This document shows positions 35,101-43,292 of a DNA stretch of 64,000 nt, piece after piece; position 1 is the first letter of the stretch, and each line of letters starts with the position of its first letter. Below the pieces are notes generated by a model, which saw only the letters and a program-made list of their open reading frames with translations, had not been told where the DNA came from and searched no databases. The position numbers and the translations under genes were made by a program. This DNA is from Flavobacteriales bacterium (GTDB lineage: Bacteria > Bacteroidota > Bacteroidia > Flavobacteriales > Flavobacteriaceae), in contig JALWTX010000006.1 of the NCBI GenBank assembly GCA_026993355.1, forward strand, positions 124,001 to 188,000, read 5' to 3'.

Positions 35101-35983
35101 CATAAATATTAGATGGCACACCGGTGGGCGCTTGATATGGCTGCATCCGCTTGCCCGGTTGGTCATCTATTTCAATGAAATAATTAGTTTCATTGGTATA
35201 AATATTCAAATTTGAATCATACTCATTTGACCATTCCTTATCGCTTTGGGCATAAAATAAAATATAATCTCCTGCGTCAAAACGACCGTCAGATTCTCCA
35301 ATTACTTGAATGGACACCTCTGAGATATCATCCGGATAAGGCAAGCTGTTAGCCAGCGGCATAACTTTTCCACCATTGCCAAATATTTTAAGGTTACGCG
35401 GATCAAATTGCGAGAGATTGATGCCCAGAGATTTTAAAAACTCAGCACCAATTTTATAAACGCCTGTTTTGTCTATTTTAAATCGATACCAGTCACCATT
35501 TGCCAAATGGCTATCATAAATAGATGAATTTAAATTTTTTCTTACTGATATTAATTGTGCAGGACGGTAAGATATATCAAAGGATTTTAGACGGTAAAAT
35601 TGACCGTTTTTCTCAATTAAAGTATTTATTTCTAAATTGGCTAATAATTGGTCTCTGGCAAAACTATTATGCAAAACCGGTTTAAATTTATGGGGCAAAG
35701 CTTTAAAATTAAGCGATTGAACCCAAGTATTGGGAAGTGATTCAACTTGAATACTTTTAATTTGCACTTGTGCTGAATCAATAGGTGCTGACAAGGGCCA
35801 AACACTTGCAAAATATAAGTTGTCAGGACGATATTGGAAATTTTTAGATTGAAAAAAAACAATTTTATCCGGTTCTTTTACGGCTTCTGTCAAATCTATT
35901 TGCCATTTAATTTCAAAATGCTTTTGCTGGGCATAAAAAGATAGATTGAAAAATAAAATTATAAGGAAAAAATTTTTTTTCAT
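32171..35983 (-). CDS. porU: Type IX secretion system sortase PorU (C25 peptidase)
   Basis: The 1270-residue surface protein removes the C-terminal sorting tails of T9SS cargo. After a signal peptide (ending FYAQ) comes an N-terminal propeptide-like domain, then a gingipain-type C25 domain (about 515-880) with the catalytic pair His783 in YIGHGNE and Cys817 in TMTCEFARF. C-terminal beta-sandwich regions follow, and the protein ends with its own type A-like tail (LNYPNPF at the start, GVYIYKLSVRTEAGKTAQKIEKLVIL-like end). I use MKKNFF as the start; an in-frame ATG six codons earlier does not fit a signal peptide. gldJ, often upstream of porU, is absent; gldB is divergent instead. Confidence 0.94.
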   Translation of the reverse strand: MKKNFFLIILFFNLSFYAQQKHFEIKWQIDLTEAVKEPDKIVFFQSKNFQYRPDNLYFASVWPLSAPIDSAQVQIKSIQVESLPNTWVQSLNFKALPHKFKPVLHNSFARDQLLANLEINTLIEKNGQFYRLKSFDISYRPAQLISVRKNLNSSIYDSHLANGDWYRFKIDKTGVYKIGAEFLKSLGINLSQFDPRNLKIFGNGGKVMPLANSLPYPDDISEVSIQVIGESDGRFDAGDYILFYAQSDKEWSNEYDSNLNIYTNETNYFIEIDDQPGKRMQPYQAPTGVPSNIYDDYLARKFYEKDKTIFTYMGRKIFDEPFGTTENQKTFSFQFSQREANKPVYYEIKAATNKSGTNMSALINGQPAGQANFYLTTYAVGADKLIADQKVIAGDPVSVQVIYHNNNFFDAKLYMEYINVSAFCRLTDIGKQFKFYNPGADGRQGIGVYSFSQAGKIKQIWEVTDRFNPTYVRNDQANFNLNFLQENKPRFIAINPDDYYSPSKTDNTKLSNQNLHREVFYHTGQFKDVDYLIVTPAFLHAKAEQFAEMHRQNGLNVFVADLSKIYNEFGNGQQDIAAIRNFIKYVYKNASSPAKKIKYVMLFGDATNDFKNVISENILSHGINSNIVPIFESLDAFNLVNSVGSDDFFVMMDDNEGLLANSYEKPDIAVGRLLVRNTDEAQTLYQKYKHYLSINAKENWRSYITLWADDADPGHPFDIAFEKNTEAIAKKISQLHPQFNLSKIYQDAYQQINTPGGARYPDAKRDLFNQLEKGTLILGYIGHGNEVALSHERMLTMEDVSKLHNFDRLPLMTTMTCEFARFDNPVKETAAEHMIWKKDGGVLEMVSTIREIWTSNAKSMNTDFYDALFGLEPSMQGHIIKNPAEALRMAKTYTNAGTGKYNIAFLGDPGFELGFANPKIVLTSVNNKPTDTLKALKHIIIKGEIQDVNGQLLPQYNGTINPIVFDKYIETHTLDNDGNGFRMNFKKLGAKLFQGKADIVNGKFSFEFIVPKDINLTYGKGRLSFYAVNDVTEKIGYDENIIVGGVDENAEEDKTPPEIKAYLNDRDFVSGGITNPNPYLLLDLSDEHGINTTGGIGHDITAYLDDNQTEVFILNDFYETENNTYKRGTVKYRLYNLSPGWHTLHIKAWDVYNNSSTANLDFQVVEEKDLKLDHVLNYPNPFVNYTEFWFNHNHPFENLEVLLQVFTISGKLVWQHRETIYTEGFNERSIHWDGRDDYGNKLAKGVYIYKLSVRTEAGKTAQKIEKLVIL

Positions 35984-36032
35984 AGAATTATACAACGTCA
36001 ATATTCTTAAATTATTGCAAGATAATAATTTT

Positions 36033-36062
36033 TTGCAGAGCCCGAATGATTTTGTAATTTTG
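36033..36062 (+). promoter_or_regulatory. Promoter of gldB-gldC
   Basis: TTG (36033-36035), 19 bases, TAATTTTG (36055-36062) is a full match to the Bacteroidota promoter form. The gldB ATG follows 18 bases later. Confidence 0.75.
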
Positions 36063-36079
36063 CTACAAAATATAAGTAT

Positions 36080-37057
36080 ATGAAGCCGTTGTTTTGTCGT
36101 TTGAATCTTATAGTAACAATTTTACTAATAATTATTTTAACATCTTGTCAACCCGACAATAAATTAATTGTTGACGTATCAAAAATACCGATAAATCTTC
36201 AAATTGAGCGTTTTGACACGGCTTTTTATGGTCAAAATCCTGAAAAATTACCAGGCTTAAAAAAACGATATCCCTATATGTTTCCGGCGTATGTACCGGA
36301 TAGTATTTGGCAAAAAAAAATGCAAGATTCTTTACTTCTGGATTTAAAAACAGAAGTGGATCGTATTTATCCTGATAATCAAAAATTTGAAGCACCCATA
36401 AAGGATCTTTTCCGTCATATAAAATATTATTATCCGAAATTTGAAGCCCCTAAAATTATCACATTGTATTCTGATTGGAACTATCTTAAAAAAGCTGTTT
36501 ATCTGGATAGCTTGGAATTATTGACACTCGATAATTTTTTAGGAGAAAACAACCGCTTATATAAAGGGATTCCGGCATATATTAGGCAAAATATGACACC
36601 TGCTAACATTCCCGTTGCTGTAGCTAAAAGCATTATCGAAACCCAAATAAAACCCCCTAATAGTAAAAATCTATTATCTAAGATGGTTAATTACGGTAAA
36701 CAATTGTATTTTTTAGATGCTTATTTACCCCAAACACCAGACTATTTAAAGATAGGTTATACAGAAAAAAAAATGAAATGGGCTCAACAAAACGAAGAAG
36801 CTGTTTGGCAATATTTTATCGAAAATGACTTACTTTACAGTACCAAGAGCGATTTGAATAAACGCTTTCTTAATTTGGCTCCCTATAGCAAATTTTATAC
36901 CGAACAAGATATGGAAAGCCCCGGCTATATTGGCCGGTATATAGGTTGGCAAATCGTGCGTTCATTTATGAAAAAAAATAAAGTATCTTTGCAAAAACTC
37001 TTACGTACTCCGGAAGAAGAAATCTTTAAAAAATCTAATTATAAACCTAAAAAATAA
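36080..37057 (+). CDS. gldB: Gliding motility lipoprotein GldB
   Basis: The 325-residue lipoprotein has a lipobox ending at Cys23 (ILTSC) and then IPINLQIERFDTAFYG, the familiar start of GldB. The rest is a soluble alpha/beta domain related to metallopeptidase-like folds, without an HExxH motif in the obvious place. GldB is required for gliding and T9SS function in Flavobacterium johnsoniae. The stop overlaps gldC by one base (TAATG). Confidence 0.92.
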   Translation: MKPLFCRLNLIVTILLIIILTSCQPDNKLIVDVSKIPINLQIERFDTAFYGQNPEKLPGLKKRYPYMFPAYVPDSIWQKKMQDSLLLDLKTEVDRIYPDNQKFEAPIKDLFRHIKYYYPKFEAPKIITLYSDWNYLKKAVYLDSLELLTLDNFLGENNRLYKGIPAYIRQNMTPANIPVAVAKSIIETQIKPPNSKNLLSKMVNYGKQLYFLDAYLPQTPDYLKIGYTEKKMKWAQQNEEAVWQYFIENDLLYSTKSDLNKRFLNLAPYSKFYTEQDMESPGYIGRYIGWQIVRSFMKKNKVSLQKLLRTPEEEIFKKSNYKPKK

Positions 37058-37410
37058 TGGCAATTAAACATCAGAGTAAAGTTATATTTGACGTTGGCTT
37101 AGACGAAAATCGTATTCCTGAGAAAATCACTTGGTCTGCTGATGACGCTGGTATTAGTAATGAACCGGCTGAAGCTATCATGATTTCTGTTTGGAATGAT
37201 GAGAAAAAAGAAACCCTGCGAATGGATTTATGGACCAAAGAAATGAAACTATTTGAAATGCGCGTTTTTTTCTATCAAACCCTAAAATCAATGGCCGATG
37301 TGTATCGCAAAGCTACAGGCGATGACAAAATGGCTGATACCATGTTGGACTTTGTCGACTATTTTCACGAAAAACTAGAATTAGACCAACAACGAGATCA
37401 ACAAAAATAA
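37057..37410 (+). CDS. gldC: Gliding motility protein GldC
   Basis: This 117-residue soluble protein has the GldC signature VGLDENRIPEKITWSADDAG and a helical C-terminus. It improves gliding in F. johnsoniae but is not strictly needed there. It is coupled to gldB by a one-base overlap and followed 42 bases later by pheS, which may share the transcript. Confidence 0.93.
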   Translation: MAIKHQSKVIFDVGLDENRIPEKITWSADDAGISNEPAEAIMISVWNDEKKETLRMDLWTKEMKLFEMRVFFYQTLKSMADVYRKATGDDKMADTMLDFVDYFHEKLELDQQRDQQK

Positions 37411-37452
37411 TTTGCAAAATATTTTTTGCAACTATATTAAATTTTATAACCA

Positions 37453-38472
37453 ATGATTCAAGAAATAGATAAATATCTGGAAGAAGTTAAATCATTCGAA
37501 ACCAAAGATTTAAAAGAATTGGAAAATTTTCGAATTAAATTCTTAGGTAAAAAAGGTATTTTAAATCAACTTTTTGCCGAATTTAAAAATGTGCCGAATG
37601 AAGAAAAAAAATTATTCGGACAAAAAATAAATCAATTAAAACAAGTCGCCACCGGTAAAGTACAAAGTATAAAAGAAAACTTGGAAAATAATCTTGAAGA
37701 ACAAGGAAGCCAGTTAGATTTATCACGTCCGGGTTATCCCGTAGAAATCGGGAGTCGTCATCCTATTTCAATTGTTAAAAATCAAATAATAGAAATTTTT
37801 AAAAACATCGGTTTTAATGTTTCTGAAGGTCCCGAAATTGAAGATGATTGGCACAATTTTACAGCTTTAAATCTACCTGAATATCATCCGGCCAGAGATA
37901 TGCAAGACACCTTTTTCTTGCAACAAAATCCTGATTGGTTACTGCGCACACACACATCATCAGTTCAAACCCGCTACATGGAAACGCATCAACCGCCTAT
38001 CAGAACCATCTCACCCGGTCGGGTTTACAGAAATGAAGACATATCGGCACGTTCGCACTGTATTTTTCATCAAGTAGAAGGACTTTATATAGACAAAGGC
38101 GTCAGCTTTGCCGATTTAAAACAAACACTACTTTATTTTACGAAAGAAATGTTTGGGAAAAGTAAAATACGTTTACGTCCCTCCTATTTTCCATTTACCG
38201 AACCGAGCGCCGAAGTAGATATATATTGGGGATTAGAAACAGAAACCGACAAGCGTATTACCAAAGGAACGGGATGGCTGGAAATAATGGGTGCCGGTAT
38301 GGTCGATCCTAATGTCTTACAAAATATGAATATTGACCCTGAAGAATATACAGGTTTTGCCTTTGGTATGGGTATTGAACGTATTGCCATGCTACTATAT
38401 CAAATACAGGATATTCGCATGTTTTATGAAAATGATATGCGTTTTCTAAGCCAATTTAAACCCATTATTTAA
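37453..38472 (+). CDS. pheS: Phenylalanyl-tRNA synthetase alpha subunit
   Basis: The 339-residue subunit contains the N-terminal coiled coil (residues 1-85) that binds tRNA and the class II catalytic core. Motif 2 lies around [22 protein letters not shown] and motif 3 is [16 protein letters not shown]. The beta subunit gene pheT is not in this window, so the two subunits are encoded apart. A bidirectional terminator follows. Confidence 0.96.
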   Translation: MIQEIDKYLEEVKSFETKDLKELENFRIKFLGKKGILNQLFAEFKNVPNEEKKLFGQKINQLKQVATGKVQSIKENLENNLEEQGSQLDLSRPGYPVEIGSRHPISIVKNQIIEIFKNIGFNVSEGPEIEDDWHNFTALNLPEYHPARDMQDTFFLQQNPDWLLRTHTSSVQTRYMETHQPPIRTISPGRVYRNEDISARSHCIFHQVEGLYIDKGVSFADLKQTLLYFTKEMFGKSKIRLRPSYFPFTEPSAEVDIYWGLETETDKRITKGTGWLEIMGAGMVDPNVLQNMNIDPEEYTGFAFGMGIERIAMLLYQIQDIRMFYENDMRFLSQFKPII

Positions 38473-38494
38473 TCATTTTCTTATTAAAAACTAA

Positions 38495-38521
38495 AAATGC
38501 CCGCCAAAAAGCGGGCATTTT
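38495..38521. terminator. Bidirectional terminator between pheS and the T9SS cargo gene
   Basis: AAATGCCCGC (38495-38504), a six-base loop and GCGGGCATTT (38511-38520) pair perfectly, with A and T runs on either side suited to both convergent genes. Confidence 0.85.
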
Positions 38522-38545
38522 GATTAAATCGGTTTAATAATCGTT

Positions 38546-40594
38546 TTATTTAATCAAAAGTTTGGTAGTATATACTTTTTGATCTTCAGAAATAATTTTA
38601 GCTAAATAAACACCGGTAGTCAAACGAACAGGAATAGTTATTTTTACATCATTACGCATCAACTTTTGCGACAATACAACTTGACCGGTTAAACTATACA
38701 AATTTATCTTTTCCAAATTTTGTTGTTGTCTATTTAAAATGATTACGGCATGCGCAAGTGGATTATAAAAAGTTGAAATATGATTTAAACTTAATTGTTC
38801 ACTACCCAAAGTATTATTTTTGAAAGCCAATTCAAACCGGCCATTATAATTTCCGGCATTTAAAAATATTTCGAAATTTGTAGTGTCATTTATTAAATGA
38901 TAACTATCATCAAATTGATCATAAATATATAGGTTACTAATCTCAGACGGCAAATTTTCTGCTGCATCCAAAGTGAAACTAACTGTATCATCTGTATCCA
39001 CAACTACTTTTAAAGGCAGATGTGTATCAGGTGTGATATGTGGAATGGCTTGAATAATGAAGGATCTTTGATTTATATCCCATGTCATATCAGCTCCCGG
39101 ATGGTCAGCATCAAAATTAGGAGCATCCCAGCCTGTATCAATACCATCGGTCGCTTGGGGCCGGACCCCTAATAACAACTGACGGTGAAAATTAAGCGGT
39201 GTGTTAAATCCTAAACGAATATTGGTCAAAGCAGCGGGTCGAATAAACACACTATTGCTACCCTCTTTTACAAATTTACGTTGTGCATTGTTAAAACTTA
39301 TATTTCCGCCGTCATTAGTCGATTCTGACCAAACAAAAAAACCTTGCGCTACTGGTATAAACCTTTGGGGTGTTTTTGTGCCTACAGTTGTACTACCGGT
39401 TTGCCAGTCCGTTGCGGGGGCTCCGCCTGTTAAATTATAAGTCGCATAGCCTCCTTGATAACCGGAACCAAAATGGTTATTGCCACCGGTGTGTTCCCAA
39501 AAATATAAAGTACCGTTAAAAATGTCATTGGCATTGTTTCCGCCATTGGCAGATGAAATATTATCTTTAATAAACTGATCAGCATCCAAGGCACTGGGAT
39601 AAGGGTTTCCAATTAAATAATCATGATTAGGCGAAATTGTTAAACTATAATCCCCATCATTTGGTGTTCCAGCAAAAGTCCAACTGTCATATTCGGTGGT
39701 TGAAGCACCATTAGCCGCATTTAGATTAGCATCCACACCTGGTCCTTTCATCGTATAGCCTTCTCCGGGGTTAGTGGTGCCATTTTGTTGCAAATGGTTA
39801 TCATACCAGCCTTGATAGCCGCCATCCAATCCATTTTTAAAACCATAAACCCAATAAGCATTCAAAGCTACAGGATGAGCCGTTTGTGCCGGTAAATCAC
39901 TGGTGGCATTTGAATTGCTGACAATTTGCACGTCCGGATATTTAGTTTGATCTATATTGTCGCCCAATGCGCCATCTTTAAGATACATCATTCGCCAAAC
40001 ACCACCTCTATTAACCGGAGCTGACCAATAATTATAATAATACTGATTAGTCGTTCCTTGTTGATCTACCCAAAGATATTTTGTTCCTGAATTAGAGGTG
40101 GTTCCAGTATGGGTTTGTACTAATTGAGCAGTCCCGATTAACCTCAAATCACCATTTAATGCGGCAGCATTACGCACGGTCAAAGACTGTCCATTAGAAA
40201 CTTTATAATCAAAATCAGCAGCACCATTTTCAACAGTAATGTTGTTACTTTCAATTAAAAAATCTTGAATGACAGCATTATTGGCATTATTTATATACAA
40301 ATTATTAAAATATGCAATGGCTGTTCCTTTTATATGTTGTTCAGTATTGCCACTAAATTCTGTTGTTCCCGAAGAAGTGGCATCCATAGTGCCATTATTC
40401 GTAAAATTAACCCCTTTAACGATAACTGTACCATTATTAGACCAAACGTAGCTGGTACCATTATCATTTAAAACATCAAGGTTATTAATATACAAAGTAG
40501 TTCCGCTACTAACCACCAAATTGCCTTTATTAACAAGTTGGCCTGTCATGATAAAAGTCAATAAAAAAGCAAAAAAAGAGATAAAAGTTTTCAT
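38546..40594 (-). CDS. T9SS cargo: secreted protein with type A C-terminal sorting domain
   Basis: The 682-residue protein has a signal peptide (to about residue 20, MTGQ) and a long beta-rich body full of Asn, Gly, Thr and Ser. Residues about 25-130 look like a repetitive beta-helix (strings such as GTTLYINN, GTVIVKGVNFTNNGTM). The last 75 residues are a type A sorting tail: SLTGQVVLSQKL, then TGVYLAKIISEDQKVYTTKLLIK-like ending in Lys. It should cross the outer membrane by the T9SS and have the tail removed by PorU. No enzymatic motif was recognised; an adhesin or surface-layer role is possible. Confidence 0.85.
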   Translation of the reverse strand: MKTFISFFAFLLTFIMTGQLVNKGNLVVSSGTTLYINNLDVLNDNGTSYVWSNNGTVIVKGVNFTNNGTMDATSSGTTEFSGNTEQHIKGTAIAYFNNLYINNANNAVIQDFLIESNNITVENGAADFDYKVSNGQSLTVRNAAALNGDLRLIGTAQLVQTHTGTTSNSGTKYLWVDQQGTTNQYYYNYWSAPVNRGGVWRMMYLKDGALGDNIDQTKYPDVQIVSNSNATSDLPAQTAHPVALNAYWVYGFKNGLDGGYQGWYDNHLQQNGTTNPGEGYTMKGPGVDANLNAANGASTTEYDSWTFAGTPNDGDYSLTISPNHDYLIGNPYPSALDADQFIKDNISSANGGNNANDIFNGTLYFWEHTGGNNHFGSGYQGGYATYNLTGGAPATDWQTGSTTVGTKTPQRFIPVAQGFFVWSESTNDGGNISFNNAQRKFVKEGSNSVFIRPAALTNIRLGFNTPLNFHRQLLLGVRPQATDGIDTGWDAPNFDADHPGADMTWDINQRSFIIQAIPHITPDTHLPLKVVVDTDDTVSFTLDAAENLPSEISNLYIYDQFDDSYHLINDTTNFEIFLNAGNYNGRFELAFKNNTLGSEQLSLNHISTFYNPLAHAVIILNRQQQNLEKINLYSLTGQVVLSQKLMRNDVKITIPVRLTTGVYLAKIISEDQKVYTTKLLIK

Positions 40595-40617
40595 AGGAAC
40601 AATTTATTAATATCTTA

Positions 40618-40660
40618 CAAATATATGAAAAAAATTAAAATTCTAAAATTATTTAGAATT
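40618..40660 (-). promoter_or_regulatory. -7 element and upstream inverted repeat of the T9SS cargo gene
   Basis: TATATTTG on the reverse strand (40618-40625) fits the -7 consensus, about 20 bases before the ATG. A perfect inverted repeat, AATTCTAAA-ATTA-TTTAGAATT (40639-40660), covers the place where the -33 element should be. It could be an operator. The rest of 40595-40875 is AT-rich and I see no gene in it. Confidence 0.45.
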
Positions 40661-40875
40661 ATTTTTCCATTAATCCCAATCTAAATGCACTTTAAATGTG
40701 TTTCTTAGCTTTGTCAAGCCCTGTTTACACAATTTATATGTTAGCACTGTTATTTTTTTTAATAAAAAAACACTGTAGCGAAATTAAAATTATTGAAAAA
40801 TTATCCTTTTTTATTTTTTATTTATATATGAAACGAATAACATCATCCAAACAATTTAAAATTAAAATTTCTAAT

Positions 40876-41250
40876 TTACTTTTTAAACAAAAAATAGACT
40901 GCCAAGATAAGAAAGATAAAAGCAAGAATATGATTCCATTTGATGCTTTCATTTTTAAAAACAAGAATAGTAAATACAGAAAAAATGATTAAAGTAATAA
41001 CCTCTTGTATTACTTTTAGCTGCACTAATGAAAAAGGACCGCCGTTCTCATCAAATCCTATTCTGTTTGCAGGAACTTGGAACAAATATTCAAATAAAGC
41101 AATTCCCCAGCTTATTAATATAACAGCGATCAATGGTAATTTTTGAAACCATTTCCATTCGGAGAATTTTAAATGTCCATACCATGCTATAGTCATAAAA
41201 GTATTTGATAGAATTAAAAGACCAATAGTCATTAACGCTTTATGTTTCAT
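40876..41250 (-). CDS. DUF486 (DMT-like) small membrane protein
   Basis: The 124-residue protein has four hydrophobic helices (about 5-22, 38-56, 76-96, 103-121). The motif FEYLFQVPANRIG followed by FSLVQLKVIQEVITL is the DUF486 signature. The family belongs to the drug/metabolite transporter superfamily as half-size units, so it may work as a dimer. The substrate is unknown. It is monocistronic with a -7 element TAATTTTG at 41272-41279 on its strand. Confidence 0.85.
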   Translation of the reverse strand: MKHKALMTIGLLILSNTFMTIAWYGHLKFSEWKWFQKLPLIAVILISWGIALFEYLFQVPANRIGFDENGGPFSLVQLKVIQEVITLIIFSVFTILVFKNESIKWNHILAFIFLILAVYFLFKK

Positions 41251-41271
41251 GAGATAATAATATTAATTTTG

Positions 41272-41279
41272 CAAAATTA
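41272..41279 (-). promoter_or_regulatory. -7 promoter element of the DUF486 gene
   Basis: TAATTTTG on the reverse strand, 21 bases before the ATG. No clear -33 TTG. Confidence 0.5.
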
Positions 41280-41365
41280 TAAACAATCTTTAATTGAAAC
41301 TTCGTCTAATAAAAAAAATAATTAGTGCTAGTGAATGTGTTTTATAAACGTATCACAATAAACAA

Positions 41366-41396
41366 TAAAAACCGGCAAAAACAGCCGGCTTTTATC
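41366..41396 (-). terminator. Terminator after the ALDH7-type gene
   Basis: CCGGC (41372-41376) and GCCGG (41384-41388) pair around a seven-base loop; flanking A and T runs extend the stem with one A-C mismatch. It lies 27 bases after the dehydrogenase stop. Confidence 0.6.
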
Positions 41397-41422
41397 GTTG
41401 AGTTTATTTTGATTAATGATAA

Positions 41423-42982
41423 TTAATCCAAATCAAATTTAATTCCTTGTGCCAAAGGCAAATCAGAACTAAAGTTTACAGTAGTAGTTTGTCGGCGCAT
41501 ATAAGCTTTCCAAGCATCAGAACCCGACTCACGGCCGCCACCGGTATCTTTTTCACCACCGAAGGCACCGCCTATCTCGGCACCCGATGTTCCGGCATTG
41601 ACATTGGCAATACCACAATCGGAACCCATAGCAGAATAGAATTTTTCAGCCTCTTGCATATCTTGCGTAAAGATTGCCGATGACAAACCTTGTGGTACAT
41701 CATTGTTAATGGCAATCGCATTTTCAACATCACCACTGTATTTTATCAAATATACAATCGGGGCAAAAGTTTCTTCTTGAACTATGTCAAAATGGTTTTC
41801 GGCTTCGGCGATAGCCGGCACGACATAAGTACCTGTCTCAAATCCCGGTCCTTCCAGTATGTCACCGCCAAAAATCATTTTACCACCTTCTTTTTGCACT
41901 TGTTCAATAGCGTATTTAAATTGATTAACTGCGTGAATATCATGCAAAGGACCAACTAAAGTATTCGGGTCGAGCGGATTGCCTATTTTTTCCTTGATTT
42001 TTTTATAAGCATTGACCATTTTATCTTTGAATTCGTCATAAATATCTTCGTGCAAGATAATACGACGGGTCGAGGTACAACGTTGTCCGGCAGTACCTAC
42101 TGTTCCGAAAACCGTTGACATCAAAGCCATGTTTAAATTGGCTTTTGGCGTCACGATAACGGCATTATTACCGCCCAATTCCAAAATGGTTTTACCCAAA
42201 CGTTTACCAACACGTTCACCGACACGTTTACCGACAGCCGTTGAACCGGTCATCGACATCAAGCGAACCCGTTTGTCGTCTAAGAAGTTATCGCCCATTA
42301 CAGACGACCGACCGATAATCAGGTTGAACACACCTTCGGGAACATTATTTTCTCGTAAGACTTTTTCTATGATTTTATGCGAGGCAATTGCCGTCAAAGG
42401 TGTTTTAGACGATGGCTTCCAAACCACCACATCACCGGCGGTAATTGCCAAAGCGGTATTCCACATCCATACAGCAACAGGGAAGTTAAAAGATGAAATA
42501 ATACCCACAATACCAAGCGGTTGATACTGTTCCATCAAGCGGTGCATGGGGCGTTCCGATTGCAAATTAAAGCCATTCATGGTACGCGCTTGACCAACGG
42601 CAAAATCGCAAATATCAATCATTTCTTGTACTTCACCCAAACCTTCTTGATAAATTTTACCCATTTCGTAAGTTACCAAAGCGCCTAAATCTTCTTTGGC
42701 ATCGCGTAACGCATTTCCGATTTGACGCACCACTTCGGCACGAACAGGCGCCGGCGTCATACGCCATTCTTCAAAAGCTTTTTGAGCCGTTTGCATGACT
42801 TTTTCATAGTCATCCATTGTAGCCGTTTTCACGGAAGCTATCAGGGACCCGTCCACCGGCGAATAGGAATTATTTATTTTTCCTTCGGTATCAAACCACT
42901 GCGTTCCGGTGGTAACCCCTTCGTTAATCTCTTTTAGGCCGAGACGTTTCAATACGTCTTGTATGTTGATTGTTTTGCTCAT
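41423..42982 (-). CDS. Aldehyde dehydrogenase, ALDH7/antiquitin type (aminoadipate semialdehyde/piperideine-6-carboxylate dehydrogenase)
   Basis: The 519-residue NAD(P)-dependent enzyme carries ILELGGNNAVIV and the catalytic cysteine Cys302 in GQRCTSTRR, a form I associate with the ALDH7 (antiquitin, AmaB) group. These oxidise 2-aminoadipate 6-semialdehyde, the last step of some lysine degradation routes. The N-terminus MSKTINIQDVLKRLGLKE matches relatives, so the start is well supported even though it lies 59 bases inside the preceding DUF1858 frame. No lysine aminotransferase is adjacent, though a LysN-like aminotransferase lies at the left edge of the window. Confidence 0.9.
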   Translation of the reverse strand: MSKTINIQDVLKRLGLKEINEGVTTGTQWFDTEGKINNSYSPVDGSLIASVKTATMDDYEKVMQTAQKAFEEWRMTPAPVRAEVVRQIGNALRDAKEDLGALVTYEMGKIYQEGLGEVQEMIDICDFAVGQARTMNGFNLQSERPMHRLMEQYQPLGIVGIISSFNFPVAVWMWNTALAITAGDVVVWKPSSKTPLTAIASHKIIEKVLRENNVPEGVFNLIIGRSSVMGDNFLDDKRVRLMSMTGSTAVGKRVGERVGKRLGKTILELGGNNAVIVTPKANLNMALMSTVFGTVGTAGQRCTSTRRIILHEDIYDEFKDKMVNAYKKIKEKIGNPLDPNTLVGPLHDIHAVNQFKYAIEQVQKEGGKMIFGGDILEGPGFETGTYVVPAIAEAENHFDIVQEETFAPIVYLIKYSGDVENAIAINNDVPQGLSSAIFTQDMQEAEKFYSAMGSDCGIANVNAGTSGAEIGGAFGGEKDTGGGRESGSDAWKAYMRRQTTTVNFSSDLPLAQGIKFDLD

Positions 42983-43202
42983 TATTTTGTTTTTTATTTT
43001 GTTCTAATTCTTGATTTAATTCTACAATAATTTGGTCAATTTCCGCATCGGTAAGGCCTTTTTCTTTGCAAGCATCTTCAATGGTTCCCCAAATCGGTTC
43101 ACCACAGCGGATACATTTAATGCCTTTGACACGCAAAAATTCTTCGGCAAACGGATAATCCTCTACCAAATCTTCAATGGTCATATTTTTTTCTATTTCC
43201 AT
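42924..43202 (-). CDS. DUF1858 domain protein overlapping the dehydrogenase gene
   Basis: The 92-residue protein starts with a DUF1858 domain: MTIEDLVEDYPFAEEFLRVKGIKCIRCGEP, including a CxxC pair (Cys-Ile-Arg-Cys). After about residue 65 the sequence turns into a low-complexity Gln/Asn/Lys tail and then reads 59 bases into the dehydrogenase gene in another frame. I suspect that a stop codon was lost and the tail is former leader sequence. DUF1858 proteins may bind metal or hydrophobic ligands; the function is unknown. It is cotranscribed with the dehydrogenase. Confidence 0.75.
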   Translation of the reverse strand: MEIEKNMTIEDLVEDYPFAEEFLRVKGIKCIRCGEPIWGTIEDACKEKGLTDAEIDQIIVELNQELEQNKKQNNEQNNQHTRRIETSRPKRD

Positions 43203-43292
43203 AACTTTATTTTTTTGTGTGGTAAAAATACAGTTTTTTATTGAAATATTTTTTGAGAACTGACAGGTTTAGCAAATTGTTAAAGGTCTATT

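Noticed and set aside
40696-40992. A 98-codon frame in the AT-rich gap after the cargo gene
   Set aside because: It runs into the 3' end of the DUF486 gene on the other strand, has Lys/Phe/Ile-rich AT-driven composition and no start signal.
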